Source: an uncultured Verrucomicrobiota bacterium (lineage in GTDB: Bacteria > Verrucomicrobiota > Verrucomicrobiia > Opitutales > Opitutaceae). From it: a DNA stretch of 64,000 nucleotides. The DNA lies in the NCBI GenBank assembly GCA_913058185.1, contig CAJXQX010000012.1, positions 1 through 64,000 on the forward strand. Reading direction: 5' to 3'. The position numbers and the translations under genes were made by a program. The notes under the pieces were generated by a model. It saw only the letters and a list, made by a program, of their open reading frames with translations, did not search any database and had not been told where the DNA came from. This document shows positions 9,210 through 18,378 of this stretch, piece by piece (the first letter of the stretch is position 1; each line of letters starts with the position of its first letter).

Positions 9210-10456
9210 ATGGTATTCAAAAATCATATTCAACAAACGATCCGCCCTCGGTGGGATGGGATTTTTTCAGGATTAGCGATATTTTTTGTCTCCTGTCTCG
9301 GATTGGTGGCGGTCTATCAGTTGGCTCATCGAGCTCAGATCGAAGCGGTGCGAGGTGAGTTGGCTTCATTGGCCAGATCCTTGGCCGTGCAGATTGATGG
9401 AGATCTACATCGCACCTTTACTTCACCCGAACAGACGGGAACGCCCGAACACTTCGAGGCACTCGCTCTGTTGGCTGATTTTCATCGGTCCAATCCGAGT
9501 TTGTTTTTTGTCTACACGGCGGTGCTACGGAGAGATACCGTGCACATTGTTTTGGACGGAGAGTTTCTGGTGCGAAATCGCGCTCTCTCGAACCGCCGGA
9601 TGATATCATGCAGCCCTACGAAGCTGATGATCCGGAGTTCGTAGAGGCTTTGAGGGCCGGAGTGGTGACCACCAACAGCGAACCCTTCGCGGATGACCAG
9701 GGCGTGTTCATGAGTGGGTTTGCGCCGTTTTTTGATTCTAAGGGCGAGTTGGCGGGTGGTCCGGTATCCGAGCCGGAGTTCAGGTTTACCATGACCGAGC
9801 AGCCAATATTTCCATTTCATTTGGCCAATGCGGGTGTCACCTCCGGGTCCGCTAGTTTTATGTTACTGGTAGATCGGGAAGGACAGTTGCAGGATTTCCT
9901 CCTAATCGAAGCGACTCATTTAAAGTTCGGTGAGGCGTTGGCTGCCGTGTTGCCAAGTTGGACGTTTCATCCGACCGAAATCAACGGGCGGTTTGTGAAC
10001 ACAACCAGTCGAATTGATGTCAATTCCCACTCCTCCGGATCGGTCGTTTCGTTCTCCGTTTCTGACGATTTGCAGAACCTTTTCTCTAATCGCAAACTGA
10101 TCCAACGGGGAAGCGAGAGTTATCAGGTCGCCGAGTTACGTGACCTGGATCGACTGCCGGATCCCGTTCACATCGTCGAACCGTTACCTCCTCATCCTGA
10201 GTTGGTCGGCCCTGAAGGCATCGATGTGGTTTTCAGTTTCTACATCGATACTGAAGGAACCGTGCGAATTCCGAGTCTCGAAGATACCGGAGACCAAGTG
10301 GTGGATGAACAGATTTTAGAGGCAGTCCAGAATGCTTTGATACAGTGGGAATTTAGACCTCCAACCATTGAAAGCCAGCCGGTCGTGTTCCGCGTTCTAC
10401 AACCTTTCCGCTTTTCCAAGGAAAGTGGAGATGTCCCGGATGATTCGGGAAATTAG
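9210..10456 (+). pseudogene. Frameshifted chimera: PDC/Cache sensor N-terminus joined to TonB-C protein
   Basis: The first frame (9210-9644) encodes one membrane segment (GIFSGLAIFFVSCLGLVAVY) and the start of a periplasmic PDC/Cache-like sensor domain. It runs off into nonsense after RNRALSN. The sensor continues in another frame (EPPDDIMQPYEADDPEF...FFDSKGELAG) if one base, plausibly a G, is restored near 9590. At about 9758 the sensor sequence stops abruptly. What follows (SEPEFRFTMTEQPIFPF to the end) is unrelated: two TonB C-terminal-like domains with the familiar VSFSVSD and DVVFSFYIDTEGTV strands and WEFRPP motifs. The kinase or cyclase output half of the sensor and the signal peptide of the TonB-C protein are both missing, as expected after a deletion joining two neighbouring genes. 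Confidence 0.7.
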
Positions 10457-10845
10457 CCGGCCCGGAAGTTCAGGCCCTTGATGTGAGTGCAGCCGGGAAC
10501 GGCTTTGATCTTACGCAGGAATAGACGGCGATTGTTGGTGAGCTCTTGTTTGGCCACCGCATTGGAGACCATCACCATCAACCAGTCGGATTTGGTGATT
10601 TCGACCACATGGGAGTAAGCGGCGAGAGTGGGGGTGACGAGTTCCGCCCAACGGTCCCTGATGGCTTGCTCGGGTGAAGCCTGGTCGCCGAGGTGGTATT
10701 TGTTAACCAACGCTTCGATTATATCTGACGCGGATTTGGTGGGGCGTTTGACCTGCCGGCGCGGTTCGATGGTCTCAATACCTCTCAAGTCGCCGATGAG
10801 CTCTTCGGCGAGTTTACTGAATTGCGGTGAGGAGGATTCCGGCAT
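10453..10845 (-). CDS. DUF721 / DciA-like protein
   Basis: A 130-residue protein with the DUF721 pattern. A weakly conserved basic N-terminus is followed from about residue 55 by the domain: the IRDRWAELVTPTLAAYSHVVEI segment, WLMVMVSNAVAKQEL, and the closing IKAVPGCTHIKGLNFRAG. In characterised bacteria DciA proteins of this family interact with the replicative helicase DnaB and help load it. Many Verrucomicrobiota lack DnaC, so a replication role is plausible but inferred. It converges on the chimeric pseudogene, overlapping its 3' end by a few bases. Confidence 0.75.
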   Translation of the reverse strand: MPESSSPQFSKLAEELIGDLRGIETIEPRRQVKRPTKSASDIIEALVNKYHLGDQASPEQAIRDRWAELVTPTLAAYSHVVEITKSDWLMVMVSNAVAKQELTNNRRLFLRKIKAVPGCTHIKGLNFRAG

Positions 10846-11044
10846 GATTCAGGTTGGATTCTGTAATGTCCGATGGCTCGGATTGAACCCTAATCGGTTA
10901 AAATCTGAAGAATAGAGCGCCATGCGTGCTAAAAATGAAATTTCATTGCTTGGGATGGAACTGATATACGGCTAAAAATGGTTTTTTTTGTGCAATGGGT
11001 ATCGACAAATTGAGATACTTAGAATGAATATTCTCTGAATATTT

Positions 11045-11584
11045 ATGAAAAATACCCCATTCAAACGAATGATCATGGTAGGTTTGGCGGTCTTGGCATT
11101 AGGCGCCACGGCCTCGGCGAACCCCGAAATTGTAGGCGACTGGCAGCTCGATATGGATCGAAGTTCTGCCCTCGATGGCTGGCAGGACATGCGATTGGTC
11201 ATATCCACTCAGGATACCCGGGTGGATATCCGGCATGAGATGCGGTGGCGTGCCACCCGCTACCGGGCAACCAACACGGTGGACACCACCAAGTCGGTGG
11301 CTTCGGACAATTTTTTCCGCGTCGAGCAACGCCATATGGCGGTTTATCCGACCAAGGGTGGGGTGACTCACACCACTGCCGAGTGGATCGATAACAACCG
11401 CACGTTGCGCACGGAAACGCACACGCCGGTGGAAATTTCACAGGGAGATGTGATCATGCGAATCACGAGCGAATATCGCATTGGTGAAGGGGGCAAAACC
11501 CTCACCGTGATCGAACTGCACTCCAGTCGCAGTCGTCCGTTAGTCTATTTTTTCCGCAAGGTTGAAGAGGAGGTTTCATCATGA
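11045..11584 (+). CDS. Secreted protein of unknown function, partner of GxGYxYP gene
   Basis: A 179-residue protein with a clear signal peptide (MVGLAVLALGATASA). The mature part begins PEIVGDWQLDMDRSS and is rich in alternating beta strands (MRLVISTQDTRVDIRHEM, TLTVIELHSSRSRPLVYFFRK), suggesting a small lipocalin-like or beta-barrel fold. I recognise no named family. Its stop overlaps the start of the GxGYxYP gene by four bases (ATGA), so the two are translationally coupled and probably act together outside the cytoplasm. The AT-rich 200 bases upstream should hold the promoter. Confidence 0.7.
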   Translation: MKNTPFKRMIMVGLAVLALGATASANPEIVGDWQLDMDRSSALDGWQDMRLVISTQDTRVDIRHEMRWRATRYRATNTVDTTKSVASDNFFRVEQRHMAVYPTKGGVTHTTAEWIDNNRTLRTETHTPVEISQGDVIMRITSEYRIGEGGKTLTVIELHSSRSRPLVYFFRKVEEEVSS

Positions 11585-13221
11585 ATCTATCGAAACAAAT
11601 AATCGCTCTCACTGCGATCTGCGTCATCACATTAGGATCTTCCGCGTTCGCCGCTAAGGGCCGCGATGCGTGGGTCATGAACTTCGACGGAGATTGGAAC
11701 GTTGCGGGCGGGCTCCCCGAGAAAGCGATGCTCGTCAGCCTGCAAGGCCTGACCAATCGCGACGCTCCGCAATTCTATATCGTCCATCCTCCTGATTTTC
11801 AATGGGAAATTACGGAACCGCTTTACGACTTCTATAAACGCAAGCACGACGTCAAATTCACGGAAGTGAAGACGGCAGACGAGGCCTTTTCGCTGTTTAA
11901 GAAACACGCCAAGGGTTACGTCGTTTGGGATAAGACGGTCGGAGCGTCCCTCAATGTCGCCTTCACCATTGCGGGGCTGCAGGACGCAGTCGTCGTATCG
12001 GAGGAGTTGATCCCGTTGGTTAAGAAATACGGGTTAAAGCAGATCGACGATTTACGCGGTCGATATACCGGTAAGACCGATGCGGAGATATATCAGGACT
12101 CCTACGATCGCTATTGGGATCAGTGCATCCGTGATGCGGTGATGGTCATGGGCGGCCATCGCGGTCGCACCATGCAGCCGGCCATGGCCGACTGGGGTAT
12201 TCAGCGAAAGATGTATTTTCACGACCTCTCGGCTAATCCAATCCACCCCGAGGAGCTCTCGCAGATTAAACGACTTTATGAGCAGATGGAACCCGGCTCG
12301 TTCGTATTTGGTTGGCACCCCTACGGCAAGGATACCGAAGAACAATCCACCACGTTGCTTTCCGCTTATGGCTTCAAGATGGAAGGCCTGCATAACCTAC
12401 CTAATTTGAGCTTCAATTCGCAGTTCTTTTTCACTGAAGGGTTCAAGTTTACCAACAACCACGGGGTTGATCGGCACGCGAAAATTGAAGCGGAAGAGAA
12501 AGTATATATATCCTTTGTTCAGTCTGATTCGATTGGAATCGGAGTCTGGACAAAACCCGGCCGGGGCAAGCTGCCATTTGGTTGGCAGGTCACGATGAAC
12601 TGGTCGAAATTCTCTCCCGCGGCGTTGGAATACTTCCACGAATCCGCCACACCCAACGATTACTTCATCGGTGGTCTTTCCGGGCCCGGCTACATGTATC
12701 CCAACCACATTCCGGCGGAACGATTCCCGCTGTTGATGGGGGAAGCCAAAGAAATGATGAGTCTGCTCGACGAGCACGTCATGGAGATCATGGATAACTC
12801 TGCTGCCGACGGGAACGTGGGCAACACGGATCTGACCAAGGAAACGGTGGATCGTTACTACGAGAATTTCCCTGATGTGATTGGGTTTATCAACGGCTAC
12901 GGTCCGGCTCGCACGCGTGACCTTCGCGATACGCGTCCGATGATCTCCTACGATTATTACATCGACCCGAAACGCCCTCGTGATGGCGTAACAGATGACC
13001 TCAACGAACTGATTTCCCTCAATGCCAAGCGACCGTATTTCCTTTTGGTGCACGTGCGTGAATCGAACGACGTGAACAGCTTGGTCGAGGTGACCAAGAA
13101 TCTGAATGGACCGGTCGAGATCGTGCCGGTGGACAAGTTTCTGAAGCTGGCGGCCAGCAACAAGACTTACACCACGCGCTATCAGGATCCGGACGAACCG
13201 AAACACTTCGAAGGTTACTAG
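11581..13221 (+). CDS. GxGYxYP domain protein, putative glycoside hydrolase-like
   Basis: A 546-residue secreted protein (signal peptide ending SSAFA, about residue 24). The family-defining motif is present as GPGYMYP at residues 368-374. The N-terminal GxGYxYP_N region (MLVSLQGLTNRDAPQFYIV, KGYVVWDK) precedes it, and the C-terminal region ends with YFLLVHVRESND and VEIVPVDKF. The family is described as putative carbohydrate-active proteins of gut and environmental Bacteroidota, Verrucomicrobiota and relatives, without settled biochemistry. The gene starts inside the stop of the 179-residue secreted protein and is followed by a perfect hairpin. Confidence 0.85.
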   Translation: MNLSKQIIALTAICVITLGSSAFAAKGRDAWVMNFDGDWNVAGGLPEKAMLVSLQGLTNRDAPQFYIVHPPDFQWEITEPLYDFYKRKHDVKFTEVKTADEAFSLFKKHAKGYVVWDKTVGASLNVAFTIAGLQDAVVVSEELIPLVKKYGLKQIDDLRGRYTGKTDAEIYQDSYDRYWDQCIRDAVMVMGGHRGRTMQPAMADWGIQRKMYFHDLSANPIHPEELSQIKRLYEQMEPGSFVFGWHPYGKDTEEQSTTLLSAYGFKMEGLHNLPNLSFNSQFFFTEGFKFTNNHGVDRHAKIEAEEKVYISFVQSDSIGIGVWTKPGRGKLPFGWQVTMNWSKFSPAALEYFHESATPNDYFIGGLSGPGYMYPNHIPAERFPLLMGEAKEMMSLLDEHVMEIMDNSAADGNVGNTDLTKETVDRYYENFPDVIGFINGYGPARTRDLRDTRPMISYDYYIDPKRPRDGVTDDLNELISLNAKRPYFLLVHVRESNDVNSLVEVTKNLNGPVEIVPVDKFLKLAASNKTYTTRYQDPDEPKHFEGY

Positions 13222-13228
13222 GAGAAAG

Positions 13229-13259
13229 CAGACTCAACCTGCTCAGCGGGTTGAGTCTG
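13229..13259 (+). terminator. Hairpin after the GxGYxYP gene, possible terminator
   Basis: A perfect 11-bp stem (CAGACTCAACC at 13229-13239 with GGTTGAGTCTG at 13249-13259, 9-base loop) begins eight bases past the stop. There is no T-tract afterwards, so it may stabilise the mRNA 3' end rather than terminate on its own. Confidence 0.55.
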
Positions 13260-13323
13260 AGACCGGTCCGTCGGATGAAGTGTGACCAGCCGGTTACGCC
13301 CCATTTGCGCGAGGACCAAGAAG

Positions 13324-13436
13324 GTAGGGACGGACCGCTGGGCCGTCCGTCCTGCCTCTCAGTCCGCGTTCGATGCGATCGGCACTCTACAAGCTGTCGC
13401 CATCACTCTGCGGACGGCCCGGCGGTCCGTACCTAC
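13324..13436. repeat. REPIN-like pair of inverted GTAG hairpins
   Basis: The left half starts GTAGGGACGGACCGCTGGGC and can fold into a hairpin with a GCT centre. The right half is nearly its reverse complement (GGACGGCCCGGCGGTCC, ending CTAC at 13433-13436). The whole 113-base unit fills the space between two convergent genes. The GTAG head followed by an imperfect palindrome, in head-to-head pairs, is the known organisation of REP/REPIN elements mobilised by RAYT transposases. No RAYT gene is in the window. Confidence 0.7.
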
Positions 13437-13437
13437 C

Positions 13438-14535
13438 TCAATCCCTTGGTAGATCTAGAAGATTAGGATCGAGTTCAACCATCCCAATTCCGGCAGCGGG
13501 CTGGGGCAAGGTGTCCTCGGGGTAGCGTTGCTGATGGTCATGCACCGTTGCGCGGCCATTATAGTAGAGTAGAACTTTGCCTTTCCACACCACCGGCGGG
13601 GCGGCAATATGCACCATGCCGCAGTCGAACCGCCCGCGCTCACCCAACGGGACCAACGGAGCGCGATCGAGCTCCCGTTGCCAAGTCCAGCCGTCGGCAC
13701 TGCTCATGAGCTGCACATCCATCGTTTGGTCGCCGGTGTGGTGGATATTCATCAGCCCATAGTAACCGGTTTGAGAGTGGAACGGCACAAACCAGTAAAA
13801 CTGCAGGTCGGGCGCATCGGCATCGTCGGGCACCATCACTTGAGTCGGCCCCACCCACTGAGTAGGAAATTCGTTAACGGTCCAGATGGAGATCACCCGT
13901 TGCATGAAATCGAGATTGTCCCGATCGACCGGCAGGTCGGGATCGTAGCGCCACGTTTGTTGATAGAGTAGAATCGAACTCTCCCGGGCGCCGGCGGCGG
14001 CACGTGGATTGGGGAGTCCAAATGATCCCGCATCGTTGGCGTTCATGATGACCGGCCGTTCGAGCACGGGTGCCCAGGCCAAACCATCGACACTGCCCGC
14101 GAAATGAAACCCGGGTGGGAGCGCGGGGTCGCGCCGTCCCCAAAATAGCAGCTTCCAACGCCAGGCTGGGTTGGGTTCCGTGGGATCGTAAGCGATCGAT
14201 TGGCAATGAAATGTCCCCCAGTTCATGGCGTTACCGGCCGATCGCATGACGATGTTGTCGCCGTCTCCCAGATCAGGTTTCTCCCAATTAATTCCGTCCT
14301 TCGAGTAGGCGACGCATAGAATGTTACGGGTGCCTTCGCCGCTAAAGCGAACCATGTAATACAGGCGTAATCGGTCTTCCTCAGGATCGGGAATCACGCC
14401 AATCACTGAGCTGCCCGAACCAGCGACTTCCCAGGGTTGATCCAAAACCATCAATGGAGCTTCGGTGCGGAATCTGATATGCCCTTCGGCTACCGCGATG
14501 ACAGGGAGGAGCAGAATGAGGAGTAGTCGATTCAT
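13438..14535 (-). CDS. Secreted five-bladed propeller protein, GH43/GH32-like
   Basis: A 365-residue protein with an N-terminal signal peptide (LLLILLLPVIAVA). It contains motifs seen in glycoside hydrolases of the GH43/32/62/68 five-bladed propeller superfamily: RLRLYYMVRF, VAYSKDGINWEKPDLG, WRWKLLFWGR, SSADGWTWQREL and KVLLYYNGRA, each a strand pair marking a blade. I cannot point to the catalytic acid triad with confidence, so it may bind rather than cut sugar. It ends just beside the REPIN element and converges on the GxGYxYP pair. Confidence 0.7.
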   Translation of the reverse strand: MNRLLLILLLPVIAVAEGHIRFRTEAPLMVLDQPWEVAGSGSSVIGVIPDPEEDRLRLYYMVRFSGEGTRNILCVAYSKDGINWEKPDLGDGDNIVMRSAGNAMNWGTFHCQSIAYDPTEPNPAWRWKLLFWGRRDPALPPGFHFAGSVDGLAWAPVLERPVIMNANDAGSFGLPNPRAAAGARESSILLYQQTWRYDPDLPVDRDNLDFMQRVISIWTVNEFPTQWVGPTQVMVPDDADAPDLQFYWFVPFHSQTGYYGLMNIHHTGDQTMDVQLMSSADGWTWQRELDRAPLVPLGERGRFDCGMVHIAAPPVVWKGKVLLYYNGRATVHDHQQRYPEDTLPQPAAGIGMVELDPNLLDLPRD

Positions 14536-14755
14536 CGTGCTGTCATCATCGAGTGAGGGAAGTCGGATTCCGAGGGTAATTGTTTTGGCCGAACCGTCGT
14601 CGATGGATGCTGATAGGGGACCTGCACCCCCTAAATGATTCGAATCCGGTATTGGCCAATTGAGTCGGTCCGGCTCACCTTTATTTTCTCGATCGCGACC
14701 ATTGATTCAAATTCGCCTCGGTCACCTTTTACTTGGCATCGCTTAACCCCGCCGA

Positions 14756-15865
14756 ATGTGCTCTACCGTAATCCCCATGCTTTCTTTTTTACCGCAAACT
14801 CTCTTTCGCAGAAACGTGTTCGTTTCGTCGATTTCAGTTTCCCCGTTCCGGTTAGTTGCCCTTTTATTGGGTTTTCCAGTTATGGCGCACGCTAACCCCT
14901 TAGTCTACTCCGCCGCTGAGCCGGCCAATGGCAAAAAACTGGTTCTGATTGCGAGTGATCACGAGTATCGCGCCGAAGAAACGATTCCTGCGCTGGCGCG
15001 GATCCTAGCGAAACATCACGGCTTCGAAACTACGGTTTTGTTCGGGCTCAACGCAGAGGGCGAAATTGAAGCCGGAGCCTCCAACGTTCCCGGTTTGGAG
15101 GCGTTGGCGGATGCGGATGGACTGGTGATTTTTACGCGGTTCCTCGCGTTGCCGCCGGAGCAGATGAAACACATCGATGCCTATCTCAATCGAGCCGGAC
15201 CGGTCGTGGGACTGCGCACATCGACTCACGGATTCAATTATCCAAAAGATCGAACAGACGACCCATTCTACAAGTATCACTTTCGTTATGAAGGCGAAGA
15301 CTACAGGGGTGGGTTTGGTCATCAAGTATTAGGCCAGTCGTGGGTCGGTCATTACGGCAAAAACCATCAGCAAAGCACGCGGATTACGCTGATACCCGCC
15401 AAGGCTAGTCATCCGATTCTACGGGGAGTTTCTCAGGTGCATGTCCACGCTGGAGGTTACAACGCGGAGCCCGCGGGTGATTGGAATATTCTGACCATGG
15501 CCCAGCCCCTCCTGACTATGCTACCCGACGGTTCTCCCGATCCGGAGAAACCGCCCATGGCGAGTGAGTGGACGAGAACCTACCAAGGCCAAGACGGCAA
15601 AACTGGTCGCGTCTTCGCTTCACTCTATGGCGCGTCCGAAGACATTTTGAATCCGGGTTATCGGCGGCTGATCCTCAACGGTATCTATTGGTCGATGGGG
15701 ATAGAGGATCAAATTCGATCCGATTCCGACATCGCGTTTATCGGACCCTATGAACCGAATACCTTTGGCCAACGTCGTGAAGCCAAAGGGGTGCTGCCCT
15801 CCGCTTACGAAGGGCTCGCGACCCCCATTCCGGCTAACCATAATACGGCGAAGCCGGAAAAGTAG
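14756..15865 (+). CDS. Secreted ThuA-like domain protein
   Basis: A 369-residue protein from the ATG at 14756; an in-frame ATG at 14777 is an alternative. A signal peptide (LVALLLGFPVMAHA) precedes a ThuA-like domain, a class-I-glutamine-amidotransferase-like fold. Support includes KLVLIASDHEYRAEETIPAL, the DGLVIFTRFLALPPEQM segment, GLRTSTHGFNY, the HPILRGV segment and the terminal RLILNGIYWSMGIE that is typical of the family. ThuA proteins are linked to trehalose or other sugar catabolism, and their reaction is not well settled. It stands alone, divergent from the GH-like propeller gene and facing a sulfatase. Confidence 0.82.
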   Translation: MCSTVIPMLSFLPQTLFRRNVFVSSISVSPFRLVALLLGFPVMAHANPLVYSAAEPANGKKLVLIASDHEYRAEETIPALARILAKHHGFETTVLFGLNAEGEIEAGASNVPGLEALADADGLVIFTRFLALPPEQMKHIDAYLNRAGPVVGLRTSTHGFNYPKDRTDDPFYKYHFRYEGEDYRGGFGHQVLGQSWVGHYGKNHQQSTRITLIPAKASHPILRGVSQVHVHAGGYNAEPAGDWNILTMAQPLLTMLPDGSPDPEKPPMASEWTRTYQGQDGKTGRVFASLYGASEDILNPGYRRLILNGIYWSMGIEDQIRSDSDIAFIGPYEPNTFGQRREAKGVLPSAYEGLATPIPANHNTAKPEK

Positions 15866-15880
15866 ATTTGCGGAAATGCT

Positions 15881-15903
15881 GTAGCCGGGCTCGCTGAGCC
15901 CGG
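15881..15903 (+). repeat. Single GTAG-headed REP-like hairpin
   Basis: GTAG (15881-15884) is followed by a perfect 8-bp stem, CCGGGCTC/GAGCCCGG, with a GCT loop. It lies 16 bases past the ThuA-like stop and between convergent genes, like several other members of this family in the window. Confidence 0.6.
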
Positions 15904-15939
15904 GAATGCGGTTAGATGGTGGACCTGCGTGAGCTTGGT

Positions 15940-17469
15940 CTAGCGCTTAACCGAGTAACCTTGGTCGCGATACTCTTGGAGGAGGGCCGCCATCGTTGCG
16001 ATCCGGTCCGGGTATTTATCGCTAAGATTTTTCCGCTGACCGAGATCGGCCTCCAAATCGAAGAGTAGCACGTCGGTGTCGAAGTCCTCGTAACCACGCA
16101 GGGCCTTGAACGAGTCGGGCATCTTGCTGTGCTCTCCATCGGGCTGATTGATGAAGAGCCACCTACCCTGACGCAGTCCCCAGGTGTCGGCGTTGGTATT
16201 GTGCACGGTGGCTTCGCGAAGAGGCGTGAGCAAAGAAGCACCTTCGGAGACGGCGAGAAAGTCGTAGCTGTCGGGAGCAGAATCTTGGGGGAGATCGGAT
16301 CCGGTGACCGCGGCAATCGTCGCCATGATGTCAACTTGGGAAATTACTTCGTTGGAGACCGAATGATCGGGCACCCGTCCGGGCCATTTGATGATAAATG
16401 GGACATGGTGACCACCTTCCCAAACGTCGCGCTTGAGCCCGCGAAGCTCGCCCATGCTGAAGTGCCCGTAATTTTCGGCGCGTTCGAACGCATACTTTTC
16501 CGGACCGTTGTCAGCGGTGAAGATAACGAGGGTGTTCTCCGCGAGTCCTTTATCTTCCAAAGCTTGTAGAACTTGGCCGGCAACCCAATCGGATTGATGG
16601 ACGAAATCACCATACGCTCCGGCACCGGATTTGCCGACGAACTCTTCATTTGGAATGATCGGCGCGTGCGGTGAAGGCAGAGGGAAGTAGAGGAAGAATG
16701 GTTGATCGGCCTCCTGTTGGTGAACCCACTCCACGGCCTTCTTGGTTAGGGTCGGTAGCACATCGTATGGATTCCAACCTTCGACCATCGGCCCCGGACG
16801 GAACTCCCAATTTCCCTCCAGCGTGTTGTAGGGCATGTCTTTGATATTTACTTCGCTGGTGGGGTTCTCAGTCAGTCGATCGTTCTCCACCCATGCGTAG
16901 GGAGGGAAATTGATCGTGCCGTCGCCGAAGTAGGTGTCGAAGCCGCGATCGAGTGGGCCGCCGGTTACGGGGACACTCCAATCGACGTCCTCCGGCAGAT
17001 AGTATTCGCGCACTTGGTTTCGTTGTTCGAAGCGGCCGGTGGGCTCATTTTTGAATGTCCAGTTCCAACCCAGATGCCACTTACCGATGGCGGCGGTGTG
17101 GTAGCCCGCATCCTTCAGCATTTGAGGTAGGGTGTAGTCGGTGTCGCGGAAGAACGATGGGGGGCCAAAGGACTGCACAATGCCGTGTTGCCGTCGCCAG
17201 TGATAGGTGCCGGTGAGTAGAGCGAAACGACTGGGCGAGCAGATACCGGATGAGCTGTGAGCATCGGTGAAGCGCATGCCTTCCCGGGCGAGTTGATCCA
17301 GGTGTGGGGTCGGGATTTTAGAGTCCGGATTCTGGATGTTCAGATCCCCGTAGCCCATATCGTCGGCGTAGATGATTACGATGTTGGGGCGATCGGCCGC
17401 GGCGGACCAAAGGCAGGTGGCACTCGCTAGGATGAATAGAGAGGTGAGAAGGCGAAGTGGGCGTTTCAT
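15940..17469 (-). CDS. Secreted type I sulfatase (arylsulfatase A-like)
   Basis: A 509-residue protein with a signal peptide ([13 protein letters not shown]). The sulfatase domain begins [16 protein letters not shown], with metal ligands Asp36-Asp37. The formylglycine motif CSPSR has Cys77 as the modified residue. It continues with [27 protein letters not shown] and the C-terminal small domain. It hydrolyses sulfate esters, probably on glycans, after a formylglycine-generating enzyme matures the Cys; no such enzyme is encoded in the window. The downstream partner on the same strand could be a secreted lectin-like protein, but the repeat element between them suggests separate units. Confidence 0.93.
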   Translation of the reverse strand: MKRPLRLLTSLFILASATCLWSAAADRPNIVIIYADDMGYGDLNIQNPDSKIPTPHLDQLAREGMRFTDAHSSSGICSPSRFALLTGTYHWRRQHGIVQSFGPPSFFRDTDYTLPQMLKDAGYHTAAIGKWHLGWNWTFKNEPTGRFEQRNQVREYYLPEDVDWSVPVTGGPLDRGFDTYFGDGTINFPPYAWVENDRLTENPTSEVNIKDMPYNTLEGNWEFRPGPMVEGWNPYDVLPTLTKKAVEWVHQQEADQPFFLYFPLPSPHAPIIPNEEFVGKSGAGAYGDFVHQSDWVAGQVLQALEDKGLAENTLVIFTADNGPEKYAFERAENYGHFSMGELRGLKRDVWEGGHHVPFIIKWPGRVPDHSVSNEVISQVDIMATIAAVTGSDLPQDSAPDSYDFLAVSEGASLLTPLREATVHNTNADTWGLRQGRWLFINQPDGEHSKMPDSFKALRGYEDFDTDVLLFDLEADLGQRKNLSDKYPDRIATMAALLQEYRDQGYSVKR

Positions 17470-17486
17470 AGAGGTAAAATAGGGGC

Positions 17487-17602
17487 GCTGTCGGGCATTT
17501 CGCTGTCGGACATAAAGCCCGACCCACCCAGCAGTCCGCGGCTCAAAGTGGGTCGGGCTTTCTTGCCCGCCATAGCTTCAGCGCAAGAGGGATACCCGAC
17601 AT
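17487..17602. repeat. Intergenic inverted-repeat element with 14-bp perfect stem
   Basis: Contains AAAGCCCGACCCAC (17514-17527) and its exact complement GTGGGTCGGGCTTT (17548-17561) around a 20-base loop. They are flanked by two direct copies of GCTGTCGGRCAT (17487, 17502) and by an outer inverted match ATACCCGACAT (17592-17602). The layout looks like a small dispersed repeat, distinct from the GTAG family. Confidence 0.55.
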
Positions 17603-17635
17603 GTTGCGGCTGATTGTCAGTTTTCCGGAGTCTAT

Positions 17636-18343
17636 CTAACGCGGAGTAATCTTGAGGTTTCTAGCGTGCGCGATGGTTGAACCCTCAAACCAGATGGCGA
17701 CGGATCCACTGGCGTCTTCGCCCGACTTGACGTCGTTCACTATCAAAGTGGGTTGCTCCCGATCGTCGATGAAGAGACGCGCTTTGGCGCCATCAACTTC
17801 AAGGCGCACGTGAATCCAGGTCGCTGGAGTGATATCCACGTAGGACTCGTAGCGGGACGGTGTTTCCGTGCGCAGTTTTCGCCAAGGGAAGTCGGGATGT
17901 GACATGTATTGGACCGTGTGATTACGACGTTCCTGATCCTCGGCGCGACCATTGGTGGGGCGCAGATAAAAACAGTCGTAGGTTTCGCGGTCTTCTTGCA
18001 CCCGGAATGCGACGCCAACGAATCCGCGGGCACCCCCGGTTGCTCCTGGGCTGGGTTGGCCGGCGAGATCCACCTCGATGGTGCCGTTAGTGAACTCCAA
18101 TCCTTCCACGAGGGCCAAATGGTCCAGTCTTTGTTGGTCCGAGGCGGGAGGGGTGGAGGAGGATATTTGAAGGGCGGAGTGTCCTTTGAACTTCACCGAC
18201 TCTCCGTCAGCGTTGTGGAGGATCAGACCGTCTGAGGACTTGAGATCGAGTGATTTGGCGTGGGCGGAGCCAAATGAAAGTAGAAGCACAGCGCAGGAGA
18301 GCGCTGCGCCGCCGTGGCGGAATAAGCGTGGCAGATGGGGCAT
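17636..18343 (-). CDS. Secreted LamG/concanavalin-like protein
   Basis: A 235-residue protein with a signal peptide (ALSCAVLLLSFGSAHA). The body shows a jelly-roll pattern: GLEFTNGTIEVDLAG, GFVGVAFRVQEDRETYDCFYLRPTNG, the TWIHVRLEVDGAKARLFIDD strand pair typical of LamG or DUF1080-related domains, and a closing GSVAIWFEGSTIAHARNLKI. It probably binds a carbohydrate or is an unrecognised glycan-active enzyme. I see no catalytic residues I can name. Confidence 0.7.
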   Translation of the reverse strand: MPHLPRLFRHGGAALSCAVLLLSFGSAHAKSLDLKSSDGLILHNADGESVKFKGHSALQISSSTPPASDQQRLDHLALVEGLEFTNGTIEVDLAGQPSPGATGGARGFVGVAFRVQEDRETYDCFYLRPTNGRAEDQERRNHTVQYMSHPDFPWRKLRTETPSRYESYVDITPATWIHVRLEVDGAKARLFIDDREQPTLIVNDVKSGEDASGSVAIWFEGSTIAHARNLKITPR

Positions 18344-18378
18344 AGGGAGGAGGGGTATATGGGGTTGCGGGGTGTCCT

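Noticed and set aside
12397-13206. A 269-codon minus-strand frame within the GxGYxYP gene
   Set aside because: Antisense shadow; no signal peptide, no known domain, composition is that of reverse-strand translation.
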